Below are positions 51,946 to 58,736 of a stretch of DNA of 64,000 nt, piece after piece. The first letter of the stretch is position 1, and every line of letters starts with the position of its first letter. The notes beneath the pieces were generated by a model. The model made no database searches. It worked only from the letters and a program-made list of their open reading frames with translations, and had not been told where the DNA came from. The position numbers and the translations under genes are program-made. The stretch comes from Paenibacillus helianthi (GTDB lineage Bacteria; Bacillota; Bacilli; Paenibacillales; Paenibacillaceae), in assembly GCF_001909055.1 (NCBI RefSeq), contig NZ_LVWI01000001.1, forward strand, positions 372,001 through 436,000. The letters run 5' to 3'.

Positions 51946-52282
51946 GATTGTCATCCTTTCGTGTATACAGATATAGCCATTGGCTCACTTCACGTTTATA
52001 AACCGAGCTGGATTGAAGCGCAGCTTCCAGGTCCCGTTTCCATGCTTCGGAACCAACAGCCTCAATCTTCCTTATCAGCTCGGGCTTCGTCTTGCCGAGC
52101 AGCGTCCAGGTCGTGGTTTTAAGTGCTTTGCAGATATCGCGGATAATTTTGCTCTTGCTGTCATCCAGCAGATAAGCGAGCAAACGCTGCTCCTTCTTAT
52201 TGAGCCTATATGGTCCTGCGAGAGTTGATGCGACCTCTTCACAGGTCATTTCAAGATCCTCAAGCTCTGCTGTTATCTCCAC
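51926..52282 (-). CDS. Phage protein of unknown function upstream of the late genes
   Basis: About 118 residues from GTG 52282, eight bases after AAAGGG. Helical, with LNKKEQRLLAYLLDDSKSKI and LGKTKPELIRKIEAVGSEAW. No family recognised. Confidence 0.65.
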   Translation of the reverse strand: MEITAELEDLEMTCEEVASTLAGPYRLNKKEQRLLAYLLDDSKSKIIRDICKALKTTTWTLLGKTKPELIRKIEAVGSEAWKRDLEAALQSSSVYKREVSQWLYLYTRKDDNHGEKAE

Positions 52283-52310
52283 AAGAATCACCCTTTCCTC
52301 ATAATAAAAA

Positions 52311-52335
52311 AGCCGCCCAATGATAATGAGCGACT
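52311..52335 (-). terminator. Terminator ending the middle transcript (AGTCGCTCA family)
   Basis: RNA stem AGUCGCUCA pairing with UGGGCGGCU through G-U wobbles, loop of 7, then six U. Third copy of the motif seen at 44809 and 48119. Confidence 0.75.
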
Positions 52336-52576
52336 TCGGAATATGTATTCAGTTCAATCGTGCGGCGATTCCGGTTTTTAGAACGGCGTCCGCTTCGCAT
52401 CCGCAGCAAATGCGCTGCGCTCTTTGCTTAAAATCTTTACGGACTTTGTTACAGAGGAGAACAAGACCATTTTACTGACCTTGAGAAATCGAAGTCAAAG
52501 CCGCCACAGTTGATAACGGGCGATTCATTCCGAGAAATCTCTTTCTCTCTCTTCATTGCTCACTGATTCGATAATA

Positions 52577-52643
52577 GCGGGGGCAGGGATTTGAACCCCG
52601 GCTTCGGCCCGGTTCTTGCTGGCGTTGCGTCCAGACACCCCGC
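52577..52643 (-). tRNA. Degenerate initiator-tRNA-like element without anticodon arm
   Basis: A 67-base element. The 5' arm GCGGGG pairs with 3' CCCCGC. A D-like arm CTGG-N8-CCAG is present. The T arm is complete (CGGGG-TTCAAAT-CCCTG), followed by CCCCCGCTA, as in bacterial initiator tRNA. Between CCGGGC and CGAAG, about 8 bases that would carry CAT and the anticodon loop are absent, and no 5-bp anticodon stem can be drawn. No CCA is encoded. It is probably a tRNA relic or mimic rather than a working tRNA. The remaining non-coding sequence, 52336-52576, shows nothing else clear. Confidence 0.45.
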
Positions 52644-52647
52644 ATGT

Positions 52648-52956
52648 TTAATTCGACTTATATTTCATTTCAAGCTCAGTCATCATTACGCTGACTTCAA
52701 CCTGCTCCCGCTCGATTCTTTCCTGGAGCGAATCACGTTTTTCAGGATTCTTCAGACCATTATATCGTTCCCGCAATTGATTGATGGAACGCTGTTTCTC
52801 ACGAACAGCAGTATTTGTATAGAACGAAGGATACTCTGTCTGACAATATGGACACGTGAAATATGTTTCCTCAACCGAATCGTCAAGTCGGCGATGCTGC
52901 AGGTCTATATGAAATCCACCTTTGCAATTATCACATTGTACTGGCATACCAATCAT
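52648..52956 (-). CDS. Zinc-ribbon phage protein
   Basis: A 102-residue protein after CGGGAGGG. Two CxxC pairs form a zinc ribbon (MPVQCDNCKGGFHIDLQHRR, YFTCPYCQTEYPSF), followed by a charged coiled coil (VREKQRSINQLRERYNGLKN). Perhaps a transcription or DNA-binding accessory. No named family. Confidence 0.72.
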   Translation of the reverse strand: MIGMPVQCDNCKGGFHIDLQHRRLDDSVEETYFTCPYCQTEYPSFYTNTAVREKQRSINQLRERYNGLKNPEKRDSLQERIEREQVEVSVMMTELEMKYKSN

Positions 52957-53127
52957 TTTGAACCCTCCCGAATTTTATTTGATCCTATTATTTCCACCCA
53001 CAATAATTAATCCGGCACTTACTCAGGCGGCCGGAAGCCTCCATGATCCGTACTTTAACCGCTATGGTCACGGCTCTTAGGGGGACAAGGGAAATGTCGC
53101 AAGGTGCAAGTACAGAGTAAGGAAAAA

Positions 53128-53187
53128 GCGAGAGGAGGTACGCCTCGGTTAATGCTGCATTGCTGCAGCCGTGCGTGTCACTCTCGC
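53128..53187 (-). ncRNA. Branched structured RNA with terminator tail, downstream of arpU
   Basis: On the minus strand the outer stem GCGAGAG/CTCTCGC (53181-53187 with 53128-53134) encloses two hairpins: GCTGCA-GCAA-TGCAGC, with a GNRA tetraloop (53154-53169), and GAGG-CGTA-CCTC (53135-53146). TTTTTCC follows the outer stem. It lies in the 311-base gap after the late regulator, where no credible gene is seen. It may be a three-way-junction terminator or a small stable RNA. Confidence 0.5.
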
Positions 53188-53267
53188 CTGATTTCCACAT
53201 TACCAATATAGCACGGTCAATTCCTCATGTGATGTTCAGAAAACCCCGCTATTCCGCCATATTTTCA

Positions 53268-53747
53268 TCAGTTCCTCTTCAAAATTTCATCGAAGAATCC
53301 CATCTGTACCAGGGAGTTCGCTATCATCTTGGTTCCCCTCTCAATGTAACGGTCCACGGTGCTACCTGATGCGTAAGTAAACAGGATCGTATTACTGCGG
53401 TTGTGTCCTTCAATGAAGCGAGCCTTGATCACCTTCTTTATTCCCTGGTGCGGAATTAGGTTATATGCCCGAAAGATCATGAACGTATAAACGCGGTACC
53501 GCTCATACATCCACTTCTGCTTTTCTGTCAAGATCACCGCATTTGCCGTCTTGTCAGCGTGCAGCTCGTCCGCACTCAGCCTACGGGCAGCCTCTCCATC
53601 AACCGCAACCTGAGCCATTTCTGATTGGAATCCGTTGAAATCTTCTATAAACAAAATCATGTCCCGATATCGTTCGAGGTAGAACTCGGTCTCTGTAATC
53701 TCCTCCTCTGATGCTTTAGCAAACAATTCCCCTTGCTCGTATGCCAT
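53268..53747 (-). CDS. ArpU-family late transcription regulator
   Basis: A 159-residue protein from ATG 53747, six bases after GAGGGGA. It has the pattern of ArpU/LrpB-type phage regulators: ETEFYLERYRDMILFIEDFN, then LTEKQKWMYERYRVYTFMIF, then a C-terminal helix-turn-helix with TFMIFRAYNLIPHQGIKKVI and GSTVDRYIERGTKMIANSLV. It lies between the middle region and the terminase genes and would switch on packaging and morphogenesis genes. Confidence 0.82.
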   Translation of the reverse strand: MAYEQGELFAKASEEEITETEFYLERYRDMILFIEDFNGFQSEMAQVAVDGEAARRLSADELHADKTANAVILTEKQKWMYERYRVYTFMIFRAYNLIPHQGIKKVIKARFIEGHNRSNTILFTYASGSTVDRYIERGTKMIANSLVQMGFFDEILKRN

Positions 53748-53771
53748 CGCCATTCCCCTCATTCCCCTTTA

Positions 53772-53836
53772 TGTTATAATGTCAAGAGGAGTGATTTACC
53801 GAAATGACCCCCGCCCCGGCCAAGGATATGGGGGTC
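53772..53836 (+). promoter_or_regulatory. Short plus-strand leader: extended -10 promoter, ribosome site, hairpin
   Basis: TGTTATAAT (53772-53780) is an extended -10 promoter on the plus strand. An AAGAGGAGTG site follows, then GACCCCC (53806-53812) pairing with GGGGGTC (53830-53836), ending in TTTT. The short transcript could encode a 15-residue peptide (MTPAPAKDMGVFCYS, ATG 53804) whose codons lie within the hairpin. It is placed just before the plus-strand membrane-protein gene like an attenuator, and diverges from arpU. Confidence 0.55.
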
Positions 53837-53867
53837 TTTTGCTATTCATAAAAATGGAGGTAATTCG

Positions 53868-54281
53868 ATGTTTAGTAACAACAGAAGGAGCATGCGTGCG
53901 TACATTATGCTAAATCCCAATATCACTGATGATCAATTAATGAGAATAAAGATTGATTACGAAGCAACGTTGGAAGAGTTGAAACTATCTGGTGTGTTGT
54001 TATCGGCGATAACAATAATTTTGACCATAGTAGGCATTATCATAAATAAAACTTATACAGGCACAGGAAATTTATTTTTTTTGTTTCTTCTATTCTTTTC
54101 CGCATGTATATATTTTCTCTTTACTAAAAAAAATAGAGTAGTGTCCAATCTAGTGAACGACATAAAAACTATTGAATATGAAATCCAAATGCGCAAAGAA
54201 AAACAGGCAATACGTAAAAGTCATATGGAGCAAATATCAATTATCAGAGATAGGAGATTAAGAGAAAAATATAAAAAATAA
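53868..54281 (+). CDS. Two-span membrane protein on the opposite strand, AT-rich cargo
   Basis: A 137-residue protein after TGGAGG. Two helices (GVLLSAITIILTIVGIIIN and NLFFLFLLFFSACIYFLFT) separate an N-terminal soluble segment (NITDDQLMRIKIDYEATLEE) from a basic helical tail (QMRKEKQAIRKSHMEQISII). It is the only sizeable plus-strand gene inside the prophage body and is AT-rich, so it is likely lysogen-expressed cargo. Function unknown. Confidence 0.72.
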   Translation: MFSNNRRSMRAYIMLNPNITDDQLMRIKIDYEATLEELKLSGVLLSAITIILTIVGIIINKTYTGTGNLFFLFLLFFSACIYFLFTKKNRVVSNLVNDIKTIEYEIQMRKEKQAIRKSHMEQISIIRDRRLREKYKK

Positions 54282-54283
54282 TA

Positions 54284-54694
54284 TTATCTACTATTGGATA
54301 TCTTTGTCCAATTCCATAATCCCTGCTGACCTTTAGCAAGGATCAGCTCCGGCAACTGCTTAACGTCCGCGAGTTCCCAGGCATAACGGCCATTCCCGTA
54401 CCATCCGAAGGTAAATTCCTTACTCGCTTGGTCGATCAAAAATGTGGGCACAAATCCGGTCAGAAGCGTCGCATCACCTGTATGGGCAATATGGATTTCT
54501 TGGCAGTCCACCAACCGGGAGATGGCAACCACCGCCCCGGTGGGAAGTGTGTCCGCAGTATGGTCGTACCGGGCGAGTGCTGCTTTAATCTCCGATTCCT
54601 CACATGCGGCCTTGTCAATCTTCATACCGGCGTGGATGGCGAGCTCACCGCGATGCTTGGTAGGCCAGGGCTGTATGATGGTTATAGCCTTCAT
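54284..54694 (-). CDS. ASCH-domain protein with an internal deletion
   Basis: A 136-residue ASCH (PUA-like) protein. It starts MKAITIIQPW and goes straight to PTKHRGELAIHAGMKIDKAA. In other ASCH proteins about 18 residues lie between these parts, including the GxKxxExR core. The later motifs (LPTGAVVAISRLVDCQEIHI, FGWYGNGRYAWELADVKQLP) are intact. The reading frame is kept, but RNA- or nucleotide-binding is probably lost. Overlaps the upstream gene by 4 bases. Confidence 0.78.
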   Translation of the reverse strand: MKAITIIQPWPTKHRGELAIHAGMKIDKAACEESEIKAALARYDHTADTLPTGAVVAISRLVDCQEIHIAHTGDATLLTGFVPTFLIDQASKEFTFGWYGNGRYAWELADVKQLPELILAKGQQGLWNWTKISNSR

Positions 54695-55236
54695 GCCTTC
54701 GCCGCCTCTCTTGGTTTCAGATATCCCATCTCTACCGCCAGTTGCCGGATGGCCTGCATATCCTCTTCCGGATAACCCCAGTGAGGGCAGTACAAGCCGC
54801 CGTACCCGTTGTTGTGGTTAGCGTCATCGTCTCCGAAGATATAATCCCGGAAGTCGTTAATCAACCCCCACATTGTGCCGCCGTTGCTGAAGCGATGCTT
54901 TTGCTCATTGGTTTTGCCTTCAGCTCCCGGTACAAAAATCAAAGGCATGTCGGAATAATGATCTGTGTACCAGAGCCTCCCGCCAGCCCAGTGAAATTCT
55001 GAGTATCGATCCTCTTTATCGTGATATAGGAACTTACGTCCACGGCTGCCGATCTCACGGATCAGCCTATTTGCCGTTTCAATCCGTTTCTCAAGCCATG
55101 GCATGCCTGGCGGCAGGACCTCACCTGGTCTTGGCTGAGACTGTCCTATCTTTCGGCAGCGAATCATCTTCAAAAATTCAATATAAGTCGTATCAGGCCA
55201 GGGATCTGAATATTCAAGGTACTCGGCATACTTCAC
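54691..55236 (-). CDS. Phage protein of unknown function, probably 5'-frameshifted
   Basis: The frame from GTG 55236 encodes 181 residues (KYAEYLEYSDPWPDTTYIEF, FGDDDANHNNGYGGLYCPHW), with no good ribosome site. Upstream, ATG 55331 follows AAAGGAG and reads MSVALNVYEVTYLNP, then ends at a stop. The downstream frame is open before 55236 as ESGEYEAYSVIRSGLTAGKV, which joins well to ...TYLNP. A 7-base loss at a GAATCCG repeat would explain the break. The natural protein was probably about 30 residues longer. Confidence 0.6.
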   Translation of the reverse strand: MKYAEYLEYSDPWPDTTYIEFLKMIRCRKIGQSQPRPGEVLPPGMPWLEKRIETANRLIREIGSRGRKFLYHDKEDRYSEFHWAGGRLWYTDHYSDMPLIFVPGAEGKTNEQKHRFSNGGTMWGLINDFRDYIFGDDDANHNNGYGGLYCPHWGYPEEDMQAIRQLAVEMGYLKPREAAKA

Positions 55237-55426
55237 TTTTCCAGCCGTTAACCCACTCCGGATAACCGAATATGCTTCATACTCACCGGATTCAGATAAG
55301 TGACCTCATAGACGTTCAAGGCTACACTCATTGCTTATCAGCTCCTTTATAGGGAATAAATCCGTGAACTATTGCACTTGCCGTCATCCTCGGACATGTT
55401 ATTATTTGGTTACTGGAGGTGCGTAA

Positions 55427-55534
55427 GTGAGAAATGAATGGGTAAGAACTGTGCTGTCAATAACATCCGCTGTACTCGCGTTTTTTGTTATCCGTAAAAT
55501 TAATAGGGATAAAGAAAAGAATAAAGATAAATAA
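55427..55534 (+). CDS. 35-residue membrane peptide on the plus strand
   Basis: GTG 55427 follows GGAGGTGCGTAA. The peptide has a hydrophobic core (VLSITSAVLAFFVI) and a very basic, charged tail (RKINRDKEKNKDK). TTGCCG and TATTAT, 16 bases apart, form a promoter, and a hairpin follows. A short hydrophobic peptide with a charged tail on the strand opposite the phage genes recalls type I toxins or small superinfection-exclusion proteins. This is inference. Confidence 0.5.
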   Translation: MRNEWVRTVLSITSAVLAFFVIRKINRDKEKNKDK

Positions 55535-55542
55535 CTTGGGGA

Positions 55543-55559
55543 GAGGGTGGTTAACCCTC
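55543..55559. terminator. Hairpin after the 35-residue peptide gene
   Basis: Stem GAGGGT/ACCCTC with a 5-base loop and partial outer pairing, between converging genes. T-runs are short on both sides. Confidence 0.5.
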
Positions 55560-55563
55560 CCGT

Positions 55564-55797
55564 TTAATAAATCCCGGTCTTTGTGCAATCGTGGTAATCA
55601 ATGCCGCGCCCCTTCAGCTTCTTGTATCCGTGTTTCTGGCCGAAGGAGTCATTATGAAAGTAGCCTAGCCGGATAAGGGGGATCTTCCATCCGTAAGACC
55701 AGTAAATATGATGAATCCGATGGAACCCGGTAACCCGTTTCAGGAGCCTCCAAGCTCTTTTGGGGGCCTTCGCTCTACGTCTGTAAATTAAGCTCAT
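55564..55797 (-). CDS. Small basic phage protein
   Basis: A 77-residue, strongly basic protein after AGGGAGG (MSLIYRRRAKAPKRAWRLLK...HRIHHIYWSYGWKIPLIRLG). Rich in aromatic residues and His. No family recognised. Confidence 0.6.
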   Translation of the reverse strand: MSLIYRRRAKAPKRAWRLLKRVTGFHRIHHIYWSYGWKIPLIRLGYFHNDSFGQKHGYKKLKGRGIDYHDCTKTGIY

Positions 55798-55818
55798 GTC
55801 TGTTCCCTCCCTAGGGCA

Positions 55819-56376
55819 TTAATCTCCTAAGTACTCATTCAGTAATTTACCGCCGCCAATTAACCTGAAGTTGTTCATGATGAAATGTTCAATTTCTTCC
55901 CGTGTGAATCCAGCGTGCTCGATTTCTTTCTCAAAAGTCCAGAAATGCCGAAGTGGTTTCAATTTCTCCGGATATTTGAACTCAACAATCTCCAGAACTT
56001 TTTGCCAATGCCCAACACGCGGGCAGTCATAGAATGTATTGTCAGATTTATCAACAACCCCTAGGCCCGTTATTCCATAACCCTTGCACTTGTGATCAAA
56101 CTCCAGTTTTGTGTACTTCTCGGTTTTGCAAATCTGCTCAAAGATTGCCGCGCATTCCGCTGACCAGTCATTAAAAGTGATGAACTCCACGCCGGAGGCA
56201 GAAACATAATTACCGAGAATGGTTTCAAGCTCTTCATCACTCATTTGATATAGGAAATCGTACATAGCAAATTGTTTGGCCTTGTAAAACTTCCCTTGGA
56301 CAAAATCTTCCACGTACTTCTGCAGGAAGATTCTTGTCAGGGCTAACGGTTCATAAGTGAAACTGAGTGTTTCCAT
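55819..56376 (-). CDS. Phage protein of unknown function
   Basis: A 185-residue soluble protein (FTYEPLALTRIFLQKYVEDF, SDEELETILGNYVSASGVEF, FDHKCKGYGITGLGVVDKSD, FTREEIEHFIMNNFRLIGGG). Possibly all-helical at the C-terminus. I do not recognise it. It lies directly downstream of the DpdA-like gene and could belong to the modification cassette. Confidence 0.6.
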   Translation of the reverse strand: METLSFTYEPLALTRIFLQKYVEDFVQGKFYKAKQFAMYDFLYQMSDEELETILGNYVSASGVEFITFNDWSAECAAIFEQICKTEKYTKLEFDHKCKGYGITGLGVVDKSDNTFYDCPRVGHWQKVLEIVEFKYPEKLKPLRHFWTFEKEIEHAGFTREEIEHFIMNNFRLIGGGKLLNEYLGD

Positions 56377-56408
56377 GTCGTTGGTCCTCCCTGGGGCTAT
56401 GACAACCC

Positions 56409-57035
56409 CTATATTGGTTCATAAAAATTCATTACTAACTGCTCATGCTGCAGGTACTTGAGTGCCCCGGGCAAGTTGGCATCGGGGAATCTGCTATACC
56501 CGGTACCATCAACGCTGTCGCAACCCATATCCCTAGCAATCCGCAGCCTCTCCAGGCTATTGACGCGGCCCATATGCACCCATTTCCCCCGCCACTTTGC
56601 CTCCCGGACCAACCAGCGCACCGTGTCACTCAGCTTGTAATCAGTAGATCCGCCGATAAACACCGCCTCACAACGCCCCCAGGGCATACACAGCTTTTCT
56701 TGTCCATCCTGAAGCACCAAAGCTACAGGCAGGCCATGCTCCCGGATGATCGGTTCCCAGGTATCAAACATCGCCAGTGTGCAGGCGGCGTCCGCCACTA
56801 CATCCGGCGCCGTAACAAACAGCGGGGAGGTTCCGGCGATTTTGGTCAGCATTGCCCTGAACCGCGACTCTGCCGCGCTGTCGAATCCGCCGAAGCAATC
56901 ATTATCTGCTGCCCACGGCAGCCCGGCCATAGATTCAAGCGAATTGCGGGACCGTGGGGTTAGCAGGCAGCCCAGGTTAGGGGATGCTGCATATTTCCGG
57001 ACTGTCGGGGTAGCGCCACTAACCAGCAGCAACAT
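56409..57035 (-). CDS. DpdA-like tRNA-guanine-transglycosylase-family protein
   Basis: A 208-residue protein of the phage TGT/DpdA type. Motifs: GLPWAADNDCFGGFD near the N-terminus, FVTAPDVVADAACTLAMFDT, LPVALVLQDGQE, AVFIGGSTDYKLSD and KWVHMGRVNSLERLR with GCDSVDGTGYSRFPDAN. It is shorter than bacterial Tgt and lacks its C-terminal zinc motif, as in phage DpdA forms. Known DpdA enzymes swap guanine in DNA for a 7-deazaguanine. Which base this one uses is unknown. No preQ0 synthesis genes are in the window. Its start lies inside the end of the zinc-finger gene, so it is translated with it and the methyltransferase. Confidence 0.78.
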   Translation of the reverse strand: MLLLVSGATPTVRKYAASPNLGCLLTPRSRNSLESMAGLPWAADNDCFGGFDSAAESRFRAMLTKIAGTSPLFVTAPDVVADAACTLAMFDTWEPIIREHGLPVALVLQDGQEKLCMPWGRCEAVFIGGSTDYKLSDTVRWLVREAKWRGKWVHMGRVNSLERLRIARDMGCDSVDGTGYSRFPDANLPGALKYLQHEQLVMNFYEPI

Positions 57036-57237
57036 TGCCTTTTCTCGGGGGCAGTGTCAGCTGCTTTCCGAGCTCCTGGAGCTTTGCGCCGTGCTCGCAT
57101 ACTTTATTGCAGTAATTATCTGCCTTTGCCAAATGCCCGGGGTGCTCCCGGAGTATGTCCGAAGGGATACCGCAGGCTTTGCAGGGGCCTTCCCTTATTT
57201 CAAATATCTGCTGCAGTACATCTATTCTCTTGGTCAT
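57019..57237 (-). CDS. Small C2HC zinc-finger protein
   Basis: A 72-residue protein from ATG 57237, overlapping the methyltransferase stop (ATGA). Metal-binding pattern GPCKACGIP...YCNKVCEHGAKLQELGKQL, the C2HCIx2C-type finger found in Bacillus-group phages. A second, related finger protein lies at 58957-59148 on the other side of the methyltransferase. Perhaps a DNA-binding accessory. Confidence 0.72.
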   Translation of the reverse strand: MTKRIDVLQQIFEIREGPCKACGIPSDILREHPGHLAKADNYCNKVCEHGAKLQELGKQLTLPPRKGNVAAG

Positions 57238-58736
57238 AGGCTGAACTCCATCTGCCCAGCTGCTGGCTTGTATCTCTCCAGGGACAGTACCCGGCCAGAG
57301 CCGACACACAATTCCGGCACGCTCGCCTGGACCTTGGCTCTCGCCATTTCTGGCGAAACAGAATTGCCGCATTTGGCTACCTGCTGATCTTTCTGAACAG
57401 GACGGCCGTTAGCCCGATAACCATCAATGATATAGGTGCTGGGGAATCCTTGAGCTGCATAAAGCTCCCTGGGAGTCAGCATTCGGAACCCGATATCTAC
57501 CACCACATACGGTTCACCCTTAATGTGGACAATTACTAGGCCAAAACGGTCATGTGTAGGTATTGTATGCAGCGGGCTGTTCAAGTCCTGTCCAATGCTC
57601 GACCCGTAGTACGCCACAAGGAACGCATATACCAAACCATGATGATTGCCGCCGGCTGTTATAGTTTGTAGAGGTTCATTTACAGACTGCCCGATGTTCG
57701 TGCCCCGGAACTTGATAATATTTGCAGTGACCAACCCGAACCGATTGGAAGTATCCAGGGTAAGTAGAGGATTATCAAGTGTCTGCCCCCGAGCTTCTTG
57801 GCCTTTAATCTCCCCGTGATATTTCGTAAGGAAAGGAAGCACCAGGCCATATCCGTTTTTTGACGTCATTGTTCCGAGCGGTTGGTCGATTCCTTGTCCT
57901 CTGAATCCATCCCCTGAGTGATTCACGGTTACAATGAACGGTTTTGGGTTTTTCAAACCGAATTTCACAGTACCGTGAGCAATCCGCCGTTGTGTACTGT
58001 CTGCCAGCGGGCGCTTAACGGTCAATCCGTATTTCTGTTTGATCTCATCAGCTGAATCAAAAATGCTGGGGCATGGAAGGGACCAATCAATAATCTCAGC
58101 AGCTGTCCGCCATGGTTTCCGCTTCCCAGCCTGTACCTCCAGGCTGTCAGGCGCTCCGTGTGTCGGCTCCGGCCAGACAATGGGCTTGCCGTCACGCCGC
58201 ATTTCCATGCACAACCGCTTGCGAGAAGTAGGTGCTCCATAATCGCAAGCCACCAACTCGCGCCATTCGACTTCATATCCAAGCTGTCGGAGACACTCAA
58301 CGAATGATTCAAAGATACGCCCCTTCTCACCTGGAATCGGTTGCCCTTCCTCATCCAACGGGCCCCAGTCTTGGAATTCCTCTACGTTTTCAAGGATGAT
58401 AACCCGCGGCTTCACTGCAATTGCCCACCGGATTACGACCCACGCCAAGGCGCGTATTTTCTTCTCGCGCGGTTTCCCGCCTCTGGCTTTACTGTGATGT
58501 GTGCAGTCAGGTGAGAACCAGGCCAGACCAACCGGACGCCCACGCGTTGCCTTTACGGGATCAACATCCCAAACATCTTCACAATAATGTTCTGTCTCTG
58601 GATGATTTGCCTTGTGCATAGCAATGGCTGCCGGATCGTGGTTGATGGCGATGTCTGGGCTGCGGCCGATTGCAAGTTCCATTCCTGTACTGGCCCCGCC
58701 CCCGCCAGCGAAAGAATCTACTATGATCTCTCTCAT
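57234..58736 (-). CDS. DNA (cytosine-5) methyltransferase
   Basis: A 500-residue C5 methyltransferase. Motif I DSFAGGGGAS (residues 7-16), motif IV FSPDCTHHSK with catalytic Cys78, motif VI VIILENVEEF, motif VIII APTSRKRLCMEM, and the C-terminal motifs ELYAAQGFP and QVAKCGNSVSP. The target-recognition part contains about four copies of a unit like QPLGTMTSKNGYGLVLPFL / EPLQTITAGGNHHGLVYAFL. No restriction partner is visible, so it is probably an orphan enzyme protecting phage DNA or acting on host DNA. Confidence 0.92.
   Translation of the reverse strand: MREIIVDSFAGGGGASTGMELAIGRSPDIAINHDPAAIAMHKANHPETEHYCEDVWDVDPVKATRGRPVGLAWFSPDCTHHSKARGGKPREKKIRALAWVVIRWAIAVKPRVIILENVEEFQDWGPLDEEGQPIPGEKGRIFESFVECLRQLGYEVEWRELVACDYGAPTSRKRLCMEMRRDGKPIVWPEPTHGAPDSLEVQAGKRKPWRTAAEIIDWSLPCPSIFDSADEIKQKYGLTVKRPLADSTQRRIAHGTVKFGLKNPKPFIVTVNHSGDGFRGQGIDQPLGTMTSKNGYGLVLPFLTKYHGEIKGQEARGQTLDNPLLTLDTSNRFGLVTANIIKFRGTNIGQSVNEPLQTITAGGNHHGLVYAFLVAYYGSSIGQDLNSPLHTIPTHDRFGLVIVHIKGEPYVVVDIGFRMLTPRELYAAQGFPSTYIIDGYRANGRPVQKDQQVAKCGNSVSPEMARAKVQASVPELCVGSGRVLSLERYKPAAGQMEFSL

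Noticed and set aside
52988..53206. 72-codon minus-strand open frame after the late regulator
   Set aside because: No ribosome site, no recognisable sequence, and it overlaps the strongly structured RNA element.
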